Numbered from the stretch's first letter, positions 50,288 to 60,632 are shown. The stretch is DNA of 64,000 bases from Bacteroidota bacterium (GCA_016124585.1 WGNL01000009.1:1-64000); one strand, 5' to 3'. Made by a program: numbers and translations. The notes: generated by a model not told the origin, from the sequence alone.

Positions 50288-50513
50288 ATCCGGGCGATTT
50301 TGTGCCGGCTTCTTGTTTTGTTTTGGAAGAAAACTTGGCGAGGAAAATCGTTCCAAATGAAGTTTTCGGACAAAATGGCAGGCGTGTAAATTGCAAGTTG
50401 AAGACAGATGCTGCATTTATAAGAACCGCATTTGATTTATTGAGTTTACCAAACTAGTTTTGACAATAATGTATGACATAGTCCAAGCGTGAAAGCCTCA
50501 ATCTATTTTAGCT

Positions 50514-52625
50514 ATGAAAACATATGCAATTGCTTTTATTATCTTGGTCTTCAATGTTTGCGCATCTGGCCAGTCCGGTTTGCCAATTCCTTATCGTTTG
50601 GAAGACAAATGGGGATTTTGCGATGAGAATGGCAAGATCGTTATCGCTCCAATATATGACACAGTTAGCTTCTTTAGCCGCCATCCCATTTTTGAAGCAG
50701 AACCTCCTTATGCAAGGAAAGTAGAGCCAATTTTTAATAAACCTTTTGCTATTGTTGCAAAGGATAGCTGTTATGGGCTGATAAACCAGACGGGCAAAGA
50801 AATGGTAGCAATCGAACATGGTAGACCGCTCGAATTTCGGAAATTGACAGACAGTGTGTTGCTGGTAGATGGTGCATTAAAGTTGAAAAGCAGGAAATAT
50901 AGCCCCAACTTTGAGGCATTGATGGATATGAATGGAAACCTACTCACAGGATTTGATTTTTCAAATAGTTTTACTGACTTTTCTTATCATTATAAATGCG
51001 AATGTTATACTGGTGCTGAGAGTGGCGGAAAAAGGTACGGTATCTTCCAGTATTTCAAAACTTTTTACCATTATGATTACGTGACAGAATTGCCCGGCGT
51101 GGATAGCAAAATATTGAAATTTTCCACAAACAGAGAACAGCATCAATTTCAAGGTTTTATTGATGAAAAAGGCAATGAGCTTTTACCTGCAAAATATGAC
51201 TGGGTTACTTTGTTTCACAACGGCATTGCAATTGCTTCAAAAACATATACAGCAGGAGATGTCCCGAAACGAGAATATTTTACAATTGACAGCAATGGGG
51301 AGCCTCTGAAGAAATTGAATTTTGACTTGATACATTGGGATATGATTGAAGGCTTGGCATTTGTATCCAATGACACTGGCAAGCATTATGGATTGATCGA
51401 TTTGATGGGAAATGAGTTGCTTCCACAGATTTTTGAGGACATATATGGCGTCAAAAATGGCCTTGTTATAACCCGTAGCAAGAAATCAAACTATTCCATA
51501 TTTGACATTAAAGGAAAGTTAAAACTGAATTTCGAGAAATATACAGATTTTATCCCCACTAAAATAGGTTTCTACGCAAAACCTAAAGATGGCAAATGGG
51601 CGCTTTATGACCAACATTGCAAAATTATAAGAAAAATGCGAGTGGATAGCCTTTTGAGCGGACTTTGCCATGATATATCCACAGGAGTCAACTACATCGA
51701 ATTTCAAAAAGATGGTAAATGGGGATTATTGGATGAAAATGGCAAAGTAATTCTTAAGCCAACTTATGACGAACCCTTCGGCTATCAATTAGCTGGTGCT
51801 GGAGACATTCATTATAATCAATTCTACATACAAAAAAAGGATGGAAAATTAGGATTATTAAATACTCGTTTTCAAGAAATACTACCATTTACATTTAATA
51901 AATTGGAGATTAAAGCCATAGACAAGACCCGACATGTTTCAAAATATTGGAGAGATGAATTACCAACTCACAGCCTCTTCTCAGTGAATGGAGATGGTCA
52001 TGTTGGTATCATAGATTCCAGTGGCAACATCATTGTGCCAGTTAAATACAAGTATATATCGCCTCGTTTCTCTGGGTATTCAGACGTTATGTTCTTTGGA
52101 TACTATGCCTCTACAGACGATGGAGAGGTTCAATGGCTTGATAAAAGAGGAAATTTAACTCAAACCAATAGATTGAACGAATATATTGACACATGCAGTT
52201 CTTCCAATTATATTCGAAAATACTCAGAATCATTTTATAAAGAAGATAGCATTATCCGGCAGAAAGGCGTTGATATTTTAGGGATATATCAGGGCCTTTG
52301 CTTTACAGAAACGATGCAACTCAATGATAGCCTGTTCGTCGTCTATAAGTATGACAAATATGGTGTTGCAAAGCCCAGCGGCCAAATGGTGATTCCAATA
52401 AAGTACAATAAATTTGAGTTCTGGGAAAAAGAACAACTATTAATGGTAGAGGTTAGAAAGGAGGGTGAATCCACTTATGGATTAATGGACTTAGAAGGAA
52501 ATGTCATTTTACCTTGTATTTATGATATGATAAATACTACTGACACACCCGGCCTGCTATATGTTGATTTGTATGGGTGCAAAGGTTTTGCCTCTACAAA
52601 GGGGGTTGTATATTTCAAAGAATAA
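50514..52625 (+). CDS. Exported WG-repeat protein
   Basis: 703 residues with a signal peptide (FIILVFNVCASGQ, cut near 20). WG (KWG) repeats run along the chain: DKWGFCDENGKIVIAPIYD, KYGLIDLMGNELLPQIFED-type, DGKWGLLDENGKVILKPTYD and others, roughly ten in all, each with a turn GxxD/NxxG and a strand ending P.YD. The repeats probably form a beta-propeller-like surface for protein binding. The gene is AT-rich (about 38% GC by eye) compared with neighbours. It ends seven bases before the convergent unknown gene. No enzymatic motif is visible. Confidence 0.85.
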   Translation: MKTYAIAFIILVFNVCASGQSGLPIPYRLEDKWGFCDENGKIVIAPIYDTVSFFSRHPIFEAEPPYARKVEPIFNKPFAIVAKDSCYGLINQTGKEMVAIEHGRPLEFRKLTDSVLLVDGALKLKSRKYSPNFEALMDMNGNLLTGFDFSNSFTDFSYHYKCECYTGAESGGKRYGIFQYFKTFYHYDYVTELPGVDSKILKFSTNREQHQFQGFIDEKGNELLPAKYDWVTLFHNGIAIASKTYTAGDVPKREYFTIDSNGEPLKKLNFDLIHWDMIEGLAFVSNDTGKHYGLIDLMGNELLPQIFEDIYGVKNGLVITRSKKSNYSIFDIKGKLKLNFEKYTDFIPTKIGFYAKPKDGKWALYDQHCKIIRKMRVDSLLSGLCHDISTGVNYIEFQKDGKWGLLDENGKVILKPTYDEPFGYQLAGAGDIHYNQFYIQKKDGKLGLLNTRFQEILPFTFNKLEIKAIDKTRHVSKYWRDELPTHSLFSVNGDGHVGIIDSSGNIIVPVKYKYISPRFSGYSDVMFFGYYASTDDGEVQWLDKRGNLTQTNRLNEYIDTCSSSNYIRKYSESFYKEDSIIRQKGVDILGIYQGLCFTETMQLNDSLFVVYKYDKYGVAKPSGQMVIPIKYNKFEFWEKEQLLMVEVRKEGESTYGLMDLEGNVILPCIYDMINTTDTPGLLYVDLYGCKGFASTKGVVYFKE

Positions 52626-52631
52626 AGCCAC

Positions 52632-54029
52632 CTACACTTCCCCCAATAGCCACTCCTTCTCCCCCAAACTTTTAGCCGCTGCTATTTCCTCCCGCAGCGC
52701 CGCCCTTGCCTCTTTGTCGAAGGGGTTGGTTTCCAGCAGTTTACGAGTGAATTGGATAGTGTTCAAGTAGTTCTCCCGATGGTAACCCAGTTCCTTTTTG
52801 CGGAGAAGGAAAGTCTTGAACGCTGAAAGATGTGCTTCCAGCAAATCGAATTCATCCAGTTCAAAATAGATTTTCAGTTGCAAGGTTTTAGCGGCGAGGT
52901 TCAGCAGCAGGTCCTTGTACTCGGCGAGTTGGAGCAGGGGTAGGGCTTTGTCGTACTGCTTTTTCTCATAGGCAAGTCGGGCGAGATTGAAGCTGAAAAC
53001 GCTTTCCCGGTAGGGGCCTGCCAGTTTGTCACGGTATTCGTTGATGAAATGCTCCACCCAGTCGAACTCCCGCATGACGAGGCCGCTGGTCACAGCATTT
53101 TGGTAGGTATAGCGGCTCAGTTCGCCTTCGGTGGTGAAATAACCTTGCCGCAGGCCATCCTTGTAAAAATCAAATTGGTCTCTGAGGTATTCCTGGTTGC
53201 CTGCATTGTAGCGGCGGATGCAAAAATTGATGGCGAGGATGTACAAATCCCGCATTTCCTCAGCGGGAAAAAGCCGGCCATGCGCCAGCACCAGCGACTT
53301 GAAAGTCTGAAAATATTGCGAGGAATCAGGATTCGTCAAAGCCCGGTAACAGTGGTAATAGATAGCAACCACGGGCGTTTCGAGCGCCCCACTCCGCTCT
53401 GCGAACAGCAATGCCTCAGCCAGTAGACCGGAATCGTAGCTGGTATTGGAGACGGCTTCGTGCGAATGAAGGAGACAGGCTTGCCATAGCTTTTGCGCCA
53501 AAAAACTGGTGTCGAGTTCGCTGGAAAGATGCGCCAAATGGGAACTGTCCACTGCCTTTGCATCAAAGGCGTTCCGGTAATTTTCGAGGGAAGCGAGGTA
53601 TTTGTTTTGGTAAAAATCGGCGTTGCGGTAAGGCTGGGCTTCCAGTTTTTGCGCCAAATCACTGGCCGTCTGTGTGACATGATTGCTCAGTTTTCGCTTG
53701 CGCAAACCCTGCCCCAGCCGCAGCAGGGTTTGCGGCTCGTCCGCCAGAAAATCCTGCACGGCGAGGAACTGCCCCGCCAACTGAAATAGCTGGCTCATCA
53801 GCATCCTCAGACGGTGGTCGTCAAATGGGTCGGTGGGGAAAACGGCGGCGTAAGCGACCTCTTTTTCCGGCACTTCCTTGCCATTTTTGAGGTATTTTGC
53901 CAACCAATCGAAAAGGGAGACTACCTCTGCCCGACGATTGAAAAACGGGGATTTGAGGTAGCGCCGGAAGTCCCGGATTTCGGGGCCGGAGAGGCTACGG
54001 AGCAACTGAACAAGCCTTGATTTTTCCAT
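52632..54029 (-). CDS. Conserved helical protein of unknown function
   Basis: 465 residues from ATG 54029 (MEKSRLVQLLRSLSGPEIRDF); the extension to 54083 is leader-like and rejected. There is no signal or membrane segment. The N-terminal 120 residues have charged amphipathic helices (RRYLKSPFFNRRAEVVSLFD). The rest looks like degenerate TPR/HAT helices (LARLAYEKKQYDKALPLLQL), which suggests a cytoplasmic scaffold. Similar long helical proteins occur in Saprospiraceae, but I know no function. It is GC-richer than the WG-repeat gene beside it. Confidence 0.72.
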   Translation of the reverse strand: MEKSRLVQLLRSLSGPEIRDFRRYLKSPFFNRRAEVVSLFDWLAKYLKNGKEVPEKEVAYAAVFPTDPFDDHRLRMLMSQLFQLAGQFLAVQDFLADEPQTLLRLGQGLRKRKLSNHVTQTASDLAQKLEAQPYRNADFYQNKYLASLENYRNAFDAKAVDSSHLAHLSSELDTSFLAQKLWQACLLHSHEAVSNTSYDSGLLAEALLFAERSGALETPVVAIYYHCYRALTNPDSSQYFQTFKSLVLAHGRLFPAEEMRDLYILAINFCIRRYNAGNQEYLRDQFDFYKDGLRQGYFTTEGELSRYTYQNAVTSGLVMREFDWVEHFINEYRDKLAGPYRESVFSFNLARLAYEKKQYDKALPLLQLAEYKDLLLNLAAKTLQLKIYFELDEFDLLEAHLSAFKTFLLRKKELGYHRENYLNTIQFTRKLLETNPFDKEARAALREEIAAAKSLGEKEWLLGEV

Positions 54030-54224
54030 GGAAAGTTTTTTTGCTAAAAATCGGGGTAAAATTGCATAAAAAATCAAAGACAAAATCAGGTTGATTTTTT
54101 CAACAATAAAAGATATATTGAAAATTAATCGCTATTTATTTCAAAGACAAAACCACAAAAATGTTTTTGCCGCCTAGCAGGTGTTTCCTCACTTTTGTAT
54201 CGTCAAAAGTTTTAAGGTTCTTTT

Positions 54225-54288
54225 GGATGTAACCGCAAGCTCCAGCCTGCGGTAGTTTAAGTGCAAGCTGGAGCTTGTGCCTACATCC
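54225..54288. repeat. Imperfect inverted repeat upstream of a T9SS cargo gene
   Basis: GGATGTA / TACATCC (54225-54231 and 54282-54288) and CAAGCTCCAGC / GCTGGAGCTTG (54236-54246 and 54267-54277) form two stacked perfect stems. AAAA/TTTT-like tracts lie further out. It lies about 80 bases before the start at 54367. Confidence 0.75.
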
Positions 54289-54366
54289 TCCCAAAACCTG
54301 ATTGAACACAAATTTTCCAAATCAAAAAATAGAATTCCCATGCGTCCGAACTTATTTACTACCAAT

Positions 54367-56685
54367 ATGAAAAAGTTCCAGTTTTTAATAATGCTCCTGC
54401 TATTTGCGCTCCAATGCTGGTCGCAAGTGACGGTATCGGGTACAATCAGGGACGAAAACGGGTTGCCTGTCTGCGGTGTCACTGTTGGAGTCAACCTCTC
54501 TGGAACCGATGTTGTCACTACTGATTCGACTGGCTTTTATGAGCTAACAGTGGCCAATGGCAGTGATTTTTCGATTGCCCCTTACAAAAACTCTTCTCCT
54601 TTGAACGGGGTGGGCACCTTTGATATGGTTTTGATTTCGAATCATGTTCTTGGAGTCAGCCCACTTGGTTCGCCCTACAAGATCATTGCTGCGGACATCA
54701 ACAAATCCAATACGGTCTCCAGTTTTGACTTGGTGGAATTCAGGGATATGCTCACGTTCGTCACACCGAACTTCCCCAACAACACTTCCTGGCGCTTCGT
54801 GGATGCCAGTTATGTTTTCTCAAATCCATTGAACCCATTCGTCCCAGGCTTTCCGGAGACTATCAGTATCAACAATGCAACTGGCAATATTACGGGACAA
54901 GATTTCGTCGCCATCAAAGTCGGTGACGTAAACAATAACGCCATTAACCAGCTTTGCTCCGACACAGGATCGGTGTCGTTGATAAGTGGAAAAATCTTCC
55001 ATGACCTTGACGGAACTTGCACGGAAACGGCCAGCGACTACGCCCTAAAATATTGGAAAGTGCGGGCCATTGGCGCCAATGAGACCTATTATAGTATTGC
55101 TGACGCAGATGGCCAATACTCCATTTACCTGCCACAGGGCACCTATGATGTTCAAGTACTGCCAGCAAGCCCCCTTTGGGTAGCCTGCACGCCGACTTAC
55201 ACAAGCGTCGTCGTAGGCCCAGTGCCAGTTGGCGGGCTTGATTTTGCGGAGCAAGCCCTACTCGAATGCCCAGCCATGGAAGTTGAGATGAGCACCGGTC
55301 TGCTGCGCCGTTGCTTCCAAAACACTTATTCTGTGCTGTACTGCAACCATGGCACCGCCATGGCCAATGACGCCCAAGTGGTGGTCACCCTCGATTCGTT
55401 TTTCATCAATGTTTCAAGCTCAGCCCCTTTCACAACCGCCCCTGGCAATGTTTACACTTTTGATGTCGGCGATGTAGCACCCAATGATTGTGGCTGGATT
55501 CCCATCGATTTCGAATTGAGCTGCGACGCAGAACTTGGCCAAACGCATTGTTCCTCAGCCCATATCTATCCTGATACTTCTTGCGTGCCGCCCCTGCCAC
55601 TGTGGAGTGGGGCAGACCTTCAGGTGACCGGCGAATGCCTGGGCGACAGCATCGTTTTCACGGTCACCAATATTGGCGACGACATGCCGGAGCCTGTGCC
55701 TTATGTCATTATCGAGGACATCATGATTCAAATGTCGGGCGAAACCCTCCAGTTACAGCAGGGTGAATCCATCACCGTCACGGTACCTGCCAACGGTTCC
55801 ACCTGGCGGTTTGTGGCCAACGAACTGGCGTTCAACCCTTATGACAATTTCGCCAGCGCCACCGTGGAAGGCTGCGGCACCAACAGCAGCGGCGGCGTCA
55901 GCTTTGGCTTCGTCAACCTGTTCCCGCTGCCGGATGGCAGCCCCTTCGAAGACATGGATTGCAAGGAAAGTATCGGTTCTTTCGATCCGAACGATAAAGT
56001 GGGCCTGCCACTGGGCGTGGATGCCGAGCACTTCATAGAACAGAACCAAGACCTGAGCTATACCATCCGCTTTCAGAACACTGGGACGGACACTGCTTTC
56101 AACGTCGTCGTGCTAGACCAACTCCCAGCTTCATTGGATCCCGGAACATTCCGGTTCTTGGGAAGCAGCCACCCCTGCGAATACCAACTGAATGGAAATG
56201 GCTACGCCCGTTTCACTTTTGAAAATATTATGCTGCCGGATAGCAACGTAAATGAGGTAGCATCACATGGCTTCGTGAAATTTGCCATCGCCCAAAAGAC
56301 CGATTTGCCCCTTGGCACCCAAATCGAGAACGAGGCAGGCATCTACTTCGATTTTAATGACCCCGTCATCACCAACCGCACGTTGCACACCGTTGGCAAA
56401 GATTTCTTGATGGAAGTTTCCGCTACGCAAACGTTGGTAAAGGGCTTGGAAATGGAGGTGTACCCTAATCCTACTACGGCTATCGCCAATTTCCGATTTA
56501 AAGGACTGGAATTAAAAGAGGGTCGATTGATGGTCTTCGACCAATTCGGTAAGCAAGTCTCAACGATGAGTTTTACAGGAACAACTTGCCAATTCGACGG
56601 ATCTGGCATGGCAAGTGGCCTTTACTTCTTCAAGGTTGTAAATGCTGACAAACCAATTGCCGCAGGCAAACTGATTGTGAAATGA
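54367..56685 (+). CDS. T9SS-secreted multidomain protein with dockerin-like and DUF11-like parts
   Basis: 772 residues from ATG 54367 (MKKFQFLIMLLLFALQCWSQ, signal peptide); frames from 54277 or 54340 only add leader codons. Residues 22-75 are a carboxypeptidase-regulatory-like beta-sandwich (VSGTIRDENGLPVCGVTV). A dockerin-like stretch follows (AADINKSNTVSSFDLVEFRD). Then come a SdrD-like/prealbumin-like unit (SGKIFHDLDGTC), and a DUF11/DUF7619-type repeat (DLSYTIRFQNTGTDTAFNVVVLD split) ending YFDFNDPVITN. The last 75 residues are a T9SS type A sorting domain (VYPNPTTAIANFRF ... GLYFFKVVN). Export by SprA is inferred. Confidence 0.87.
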   Translation: MKKFQFLIMLLLFALQCWSQVTVSGTIRDENGLPVCGVTVGVNLSGTDVVTTDSTGFYELTVANGSDFSIAPYKNSSPLNGVGTFDMVLISNHVLGVSPLGSPYKIIAADINKSNTVSSFDLVEFRDMLTFVTPNFPNNTSWRFVDASYVFSNPLNPFVPGFPETISINNATGNITGQDFVAIKVGDVNNNAINQLCSDTGSVSLISGKIFHDLDGTCTETASDYALKYWKVRAIGANETYYSIADADGQYSIYLPQGTYDVQVLPASPLWVACTPTYTSVVVGPVPVGGLDFAEQALLECPAMEVEMSTGLLRRCFQNTYSVLYCNHGTAMANDAQVVVTLDSFFINVSSSAPFTTAPGNVYTFDVGDVAPNDCGWIPIDFELSCDAELGQTHCSSAHIYPDTSCVPPLPLWSGADLQVTGECLGDSIVFTVTNIGDDMPEPVPYVIIEDIMIQMSGETLQLQQGESITVTVPANGSTWRFVANELAFNPYDNFASATVEGCGTNSSGGVSFGFVNLFPLPDGSPFEDMDCKESIGSFDPNDKVGLPLGVDAEHFIEQNQDLSYTIRFQNTGTDTAFNVVVLDQLPASLDPGTFRFLGSSHPCEYQLNGNGYARFTFENIMLPDSNVNEVASHGFVKFAIAQKTDLPLGTQIENEAGIYFDFNDPVITNRTLHTVGKDFLMEVSATQTLVKGLEMEVYPNPTTAIANFRFKGLELKEGRLMVFDQFGKQVSTMSFTGTTCQFDGSGMASGLYFFKVVNADKPIAAGKLIVK

Positions 56686-56700
56686 CCTTCATGAAATAAC

Positions 56701-56739
56701 AAAAAAGGCCTCTGACAATATTGCCAGAGGCCCTTTTTT
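56701..56739. terminator. Bidirectional terminator between convergent T9SS cargo genes
   Basis: AAAAAAGGCCTCTG and CAGAGGCCCTTTTTT pair around a short loop. It lies 15 bases from the stop at 56685 and 12 bases from that at 56752. Confidence 0.88.
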
Positions 56740-56751
56740 GTTTTGATAAGT

Positions 56752-57675
56752 TTAAAGCTTTACAATCAGCGATCGTTTTGAAAGCGAACCATTGGAAACT
56801 ACGGCAAGATATTGCCCAGCAGGAAGGGCAGCCAATCCAATTTGGATATTCGCATCGCCAGTGCTGGTTTGCTTTAACAGCAAAGTGCCTTGGAGTGCAT
56901 AGATTGCAATGTTCGTTTCACTGTTTGTAAACTCTTTTGGAAGAAGTACCTGTACGGCGTCAGAAACCACAGTTGGATAAATCAAAATCTCGCCATCTTG
57001 GTGGAAAACTACGGATTTGACCTCCGTGTATTCATAATTTCCATCGAAATCAATTTGCTTAAGACGGTAGTAATTGAGACCTTCAAAAGGTTTTTCATCC
57101 ATGAAGCTATAGGATTGCGCTTCTTGAGTAGTACCCATCCCGGAGACCTCCCCTACTTCACGAAAGCTAGTGCCATCCTCGCTACGCTCCACCACGAACT
57201 TTTGGTTGTTCTGCTCAGTAGCCGTTGTCCACTTTAACATTGTTTCTCTGCCTTTTGCCTCTGCTTTGAACGACGTGAGTTCAACAGGCAATGGAGCAAA
57301 ATATTGGAGTGGGTTGCAGGTAGTGCCACCACAAGCCGCATTGCTATGGCCGCTCCAAAGCAGCGTAATTTCGCCCGAACAGGTACTAATGGTATAAGGG
57401 CCATAACTCACCACCCTCGTCGTAGCCTGTGAAGCTTCGCATTGATTGGTGACAAAATTATACCCACCACAGGCAATGGAAAGATTAACGCTTTTGCTAC
57501 CACCTGAGGTAGCTTGAATGGTTACCGAAAAATTGTAGGTTGAAGTTCCGTTACCGTTGTCTTGAATGGTGTATTTGAAATCTGTAACGTTACCGCAGTT
57601 TTGGGCGACAGCAAAGTAACAGCTTACCAGCAATAACAGAATTGTTGTCAAAAATGTCCTCTTGTGCATGTTCAT
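56752..57675 (-). CDS. T9SS type A sorting-domain protein
   Basis: 307 residues; start ATG 57675 or 57669. Signal peptide ends near 25 (VSCYFAVAQ). Residues 26-120 are a small cysteine-rich beta domain (NCGNVTDFKYTIQDNGNGTS). Residues 130-225 hold the common Bacteroidota stalk LTSFKAEAKGRETMLKWTTA ... FVVERSEDG ... YYRLKQIDFDG. The last 80 residues are the type A C-terminal signal (YPTVVSDAVQVLLPKEF to LSKRSLIVKL). It is likely to be surface-anchored after T9SS export. Role unknown. Confidence 0.85.
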   Translation of the reverse strand: MNMHKRTFLTTILLLLVSCYFAVAQNCGNVTDFKYTIQDNGNGTSTYNFSVTIQATSGGSKSVNLSIACGGYNFVTNQCEASQATTRVVSYGPYTISTCSGEITLLWSGHSNAACGGTTCNPLQYFAPLPVELTSFKAEAKGRETMLKWTTATEQNNQKFVVERSEDGTSFREVGEVSGMGTTQEAQSYSFMDEKPFEGLNYYRLKQIDFDGNYEYTEVKSVVFHQDGEILIYPTVVSDAVQVLLPKEFTNSETNIAIYALQGTLLLKQTSTGDANIQIGLAALPAGQYLAVVSNGSLSKRSLIVKL

Positions 57676-57958
57676 TTGTGAAAGTTTTTATGGATAAAAT
57701 GGAAAATTTGTTTGCTCAAATGCGATAAAGCACATGGCATGGATTAATCAAGCATCAATTTTTTCCGAGTTGTGTCTATTAAAAGTGAGTCAGACCAGGC
57801 AAGAATATTCTACTAGCGCCACGCAGCAGGCAAATGCTGTGCCAATACCTTGAAAGTATTGTTTTAACAACATAATTTTAAAAACAAGCATTTTCTATGT
57901 GTTAATCCGAATATTTGCTGTGCTTTTAGAAGCATTTCATCTTAAAAATCTTTTGTCT
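57676..57958. other. Intergenic region upstream of the T9SS cargo gene
   Basis: 283 bases between two minus-strand genes. It should hold the promoter of the cargo gene and the 3' untranslated end of the regulator operon. No hairpin terminator, repeat or RNA gene was seen. Confidence 0.45.
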
Positions 57959-58717
57959 TCAATCGCCAATAATCCTCCTTATCAGCTCATCCTTCCTCTG
58001 ATTCGACACCATGATTTCCTTCCCATCCTCCATGATGACCGAACCACCTTTTCCTTTTATATAGCGTTTAATAAATTCAAGATTCACAATATGCGAACGG
58101 TGTATTCGGCAAAAACCGAAGGGTTCTAACAGTGGCTCATAATATTTCAAATGTCTGCAAATCAGCGACTTTCGACCATCCATGAAATAAAAACAGGTAA
58201 AATTATCCTCCGCTTCGCAATACAGTATATCCGTCATTTTTACCACATCAAAACCCTCCAATAATGGTAATACGAGCTTGCGGCTTTGGGTAGTTTGCGC
58301 CGCCAAGTTTTCCAATAATATCTTGGCACGAAGCAATTGTTCCTTTTGTGAAAGTAAAGTCACCACATGCGCCACTGCTTTTTCTAGCTCCTCTATATCC
58401 AATGGTTTTAATAAATAATGGGCGGCACTCAAATTAAATGCCTGCACCGCATATTGGCTATAAGCAGTGATGAATATGATTTCAAAATCAATATGCTCCC
58501 CAAATTGCTCCAATAAATCGAAGGCCGTGCCGTGCGGCATTTCTATATCCAAAAAAAGCAGTTGCGGCTTGTGCCGGATGATGGCGTCCCTCGCCTCTAG
58601 GATATTGGCGCACTCGCCAACCAGTGTGACTTGTGGGCAATATTTCCCCACGTAGCTGCGGAGTATTTCCCGGCTGTCTTTTTCGTCGTCGATGATCAAT
58701 GCGGAGATGTTATCCAT
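57959..58717 (-). CDS. LytTR-family response regulator
   Basis: 252 residues. The receiver domain occupies 1-125: ALIIDDEKDS supplies the acidic pocket, LLFLDIEMPHG the phospho-acceptor Asp near 57, and FITAYSQYAVQAF and YLLKPLDIEEL the Thr/Ser and Lys switch residues. The LytTR DNA-binding domain covers about 150-250 (DVVKMTDILYCEAEDNFTCF, CRIHRSHIVNLEFI). It starts four bases after the sensor-kinase stop, so both proteins come from one mRNA. Target genes are unknown; its own upstream region or the neighbouring surface-protein genes are candidates. Confidence 0.92.
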   Translation of the reverse strand: MDNISALIIDDEKDSREILRSYVGKYCPQVTLVGECANILEARDAIIRHKPQLLFLDIEMPHGTAFDLLEQFGEHIDFEIIFITAYSQYAVQAFNLSAAHYLLKPLDIEELEKAVAHVVTLLSQKEQLLRAKILLENLAAQTTQSRKLVLPLLEGFDVVKMTDILYCEAEDNFTCFYFMDGRKSLICRHLKYYEPLLEPFGFCRIHRSHIVNLEFIKRYIKGKGGSVIMEDGKEIMVSNQRKDELIRRIIGD

Positions 58718-58721
58718 TTGT

Positions 58722-60632
58722 TTATGCTGGGATTTTTATAGCAACCAAGGTTCCCACATCATCAGCGTCAGCATCTGCATCCTGCACCTTGATTTCATAA
58801 TTTTTACCGTATAGCTCATTAATTAGCGCAATGCGTTTCGATACATTTTCCAAGCCCTCGCTCTTTTGTTTGCGCTGGTTTTCGGTTTTCTGCGCCTTCG
58901 ATTTTTCCCGACCGATGCCGTCGTCCAGCACGGTTACGAGAATATTTTTGCCTTCTTCGTAAACAGTGACGCTGAGTTTTCCATGCCCATTTTTATACCG
59001 AAGGCCATGCCAAACAGCGTTCTCTATGAACGGCTGAATCAGCATAGGCGGTACTTCTAGGTCGTTGGCAGGGTGGTTGAGTTTGTTTTCAAAACTGAAA
59101 TCAAACTGGTCACGGAAGCGAAAATGCTCCAGGCGCAAGTACAACTCATTCAACTCCAATTCTTCCTCAAAACTGATAAAATCCCGCTGCGAATAATCCA
59201 GCACTTTCCGCATGAGCCGGGAGAAATCGGCAAGGTATTTATTGGCCGCTTTTTCGTCGTTTTTGGCGATGAAATTATTCACGGAGTTGAGCGCATTGAA
59301 GATGAAATGCGGGTTCATCTGTGTGCGCAACGACTTGAGCATCAGCTTCTGGTGCGCCTTCCGACGGGCATTTATATTCTTGTTCAAATAATAGAAAAAC
59401 ACCAGCGAAGCCAGTAGCAGCAAGGAAAGCAACCCGATGGCGATGCGCTGCCGGCTCACCTGAGAGCGCAACAGTTCCCGCTCCGTTTGCTGGAGGTCAT
59501 ATTCTTTTATCTTCACATCAATCCCCTGTTGTCCCTTCACGATTTCGACCTGTTGCGCCAGTTCAGCTTTTGAGTTTTCGATGGCTTTTTCCCGCTCCTC
59601 AATATAGCGCTCCATGTCCGTCAGGGCCGCTTCCAAGTCCCCTTTGCGCCGGTTGTTGGCGGCGGATTTTTCAAAAACCTCGGCTGCAATGACAGCGTCC
59701 GTACTGGCATTTACCAGCGTTTTAGAACGCTCAATGATGCGCTCCGCCTCCTTGAAATTCTTCGATGATTCGTATACCGCCGCCACTTTCAGGTTGCCGG
59801 AAATCTCGTCGTTGTTCGAGCTTGCCACCTCGTATTTCAGGGCATTCAGCTTCGCAATTTCGATTTTTTCACGGGTGGCTACATCTGCATTGGCGAGCAA
59901 TTGCGTCTGCGCCTGCTCAATATTTTCGTAGTCCGCCTTGTCCAGTTTTTGCCCCGAAGGCAGCGAGTTCACCGAGTTCCGATAGGATTGCGACGCCTTG
60001 TCCAGTTCATTTTGCTGGATATATACATTCGAGCGCTTGCCCTCCAACCTCGATACGCTGGCACTGTCCATCGGGTAATTTTTCTGGACTTGGTCAAGTT
60101 GCGAAATGGAGGCGTTGGCATTTCCCCGCAACAACGCCACATCTGCCAACCCTTCCTCACATCGTTGGCGCACGTCTGTATCCCGCCCTACCTGCAGGCA
60201 GATTTTGAAACTGGATTCTGCACTTAGAGCATTTTTCAAATCCAGGTAAAGCTGCCCCATCCGTTGGTGGATTTGGGCGATATTCCCACCGTTTTTAAGA
60301 TTGGAATTTGCCGTGATAGCCTGTTGGTAACGTTGCAGCGCCAGTTCCTTTTGACCTATATCTTCGTAAATATTGCCGAGCAACGCATACGCTTCAGCTT
60401 GTGTGGAAAAATCCTCATCCTTTTTGGCATAGAGCAAGGCTTCTTCCAACAGCTTCACTGCTTGTTGCGGCGATTTCTCCCGCATCAGTTTTGCATCGCC
60501 GATATAATCACGGCGCTGTAAACGCTTGGATTTGCTGGCCGCTTTTTTCTCAGCGCCTCCACCTGTTTGGGAAAAAACAGCGGTAGTAAACACCAGCAAA
60601 ACCAACATTGATATGAAACGAAATCTCTTCAT
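58722..60632 (-). CDS. TPR sensor histidine kinase (LytS-like HisKA type)
   Basis: 636 residues. Signal peptide (VLLVFTTAVFSQ), then a periplasmic TPR domain at about 45-345 (AVKLLEEALLYAKKDEDF, AYALLGNIYEDIGQKELAL). A coiled coil at 345-390 leads to one membrane helix near 395-415 (IAIGLLSLLLLASLVFFYYL). The kinase core follows: RTQMNPHFIFNALNSVNNFI holds the phospho-accepting His near 440, and VPPMLIQPFIENAVWHGL with VTVLDDGIGREKSKA forms the ATP-binding site. It would sense a periplasmic ligand or complex and phosphorylate the LytTR regulator. Confidence 0.92.
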   Translation of the reverse strand: MKRFRFISMLVLLVFTTAVFSQTGGGAEKKAASKSKRLQRRDYIGDAKLMREKSPQQAVKLLEEALLYAKKDEDFSTQAEAYALLGNIYEDIGQKELALQRYQQAITANSNLKNGGNIAQIHQRMGQLYLDLKNALSAESSFKICLQVGRDTDVRQRCEEGLADVALLRGNANASISQLDQVQKNYPMDSASVSRLEGKRSNVYIQQNELDKASQSYRNSVNSLPSGQKLDKADYENIEQAQTQLLANADVATREKIEIAKLNALKYEVASSNNDEISGNLKVAAVYESSKNFKEAERIIERSKTLVNASTDAVIAAEVFEKSAANNRRKGDLEAALTDMERYIEEREKAIENSKAELAQQVEIVKGQQGIDVKIKEYDLQQTERELLRSQVSRQRIAIGLLSLLLLASLVFFYYLNKNINARRKAHQKLMLKSLRTQMNPHFIFNALNSVNNFIAKNDEKAANKYLADFSRLMRKVLDYSQRDFISFEEELELNELYLRLEHFRFRDQFDFSFENKLNHPANDLEVPPMLIQPFIENAVWHGLRYKNGHGKLSVTVYEEGKNILVTVLDDGIGREKSKAQKTENQRKQKSEGLENVSKRIALINELYGKNYEIKVQDADADADDVGTLVAIKIPA

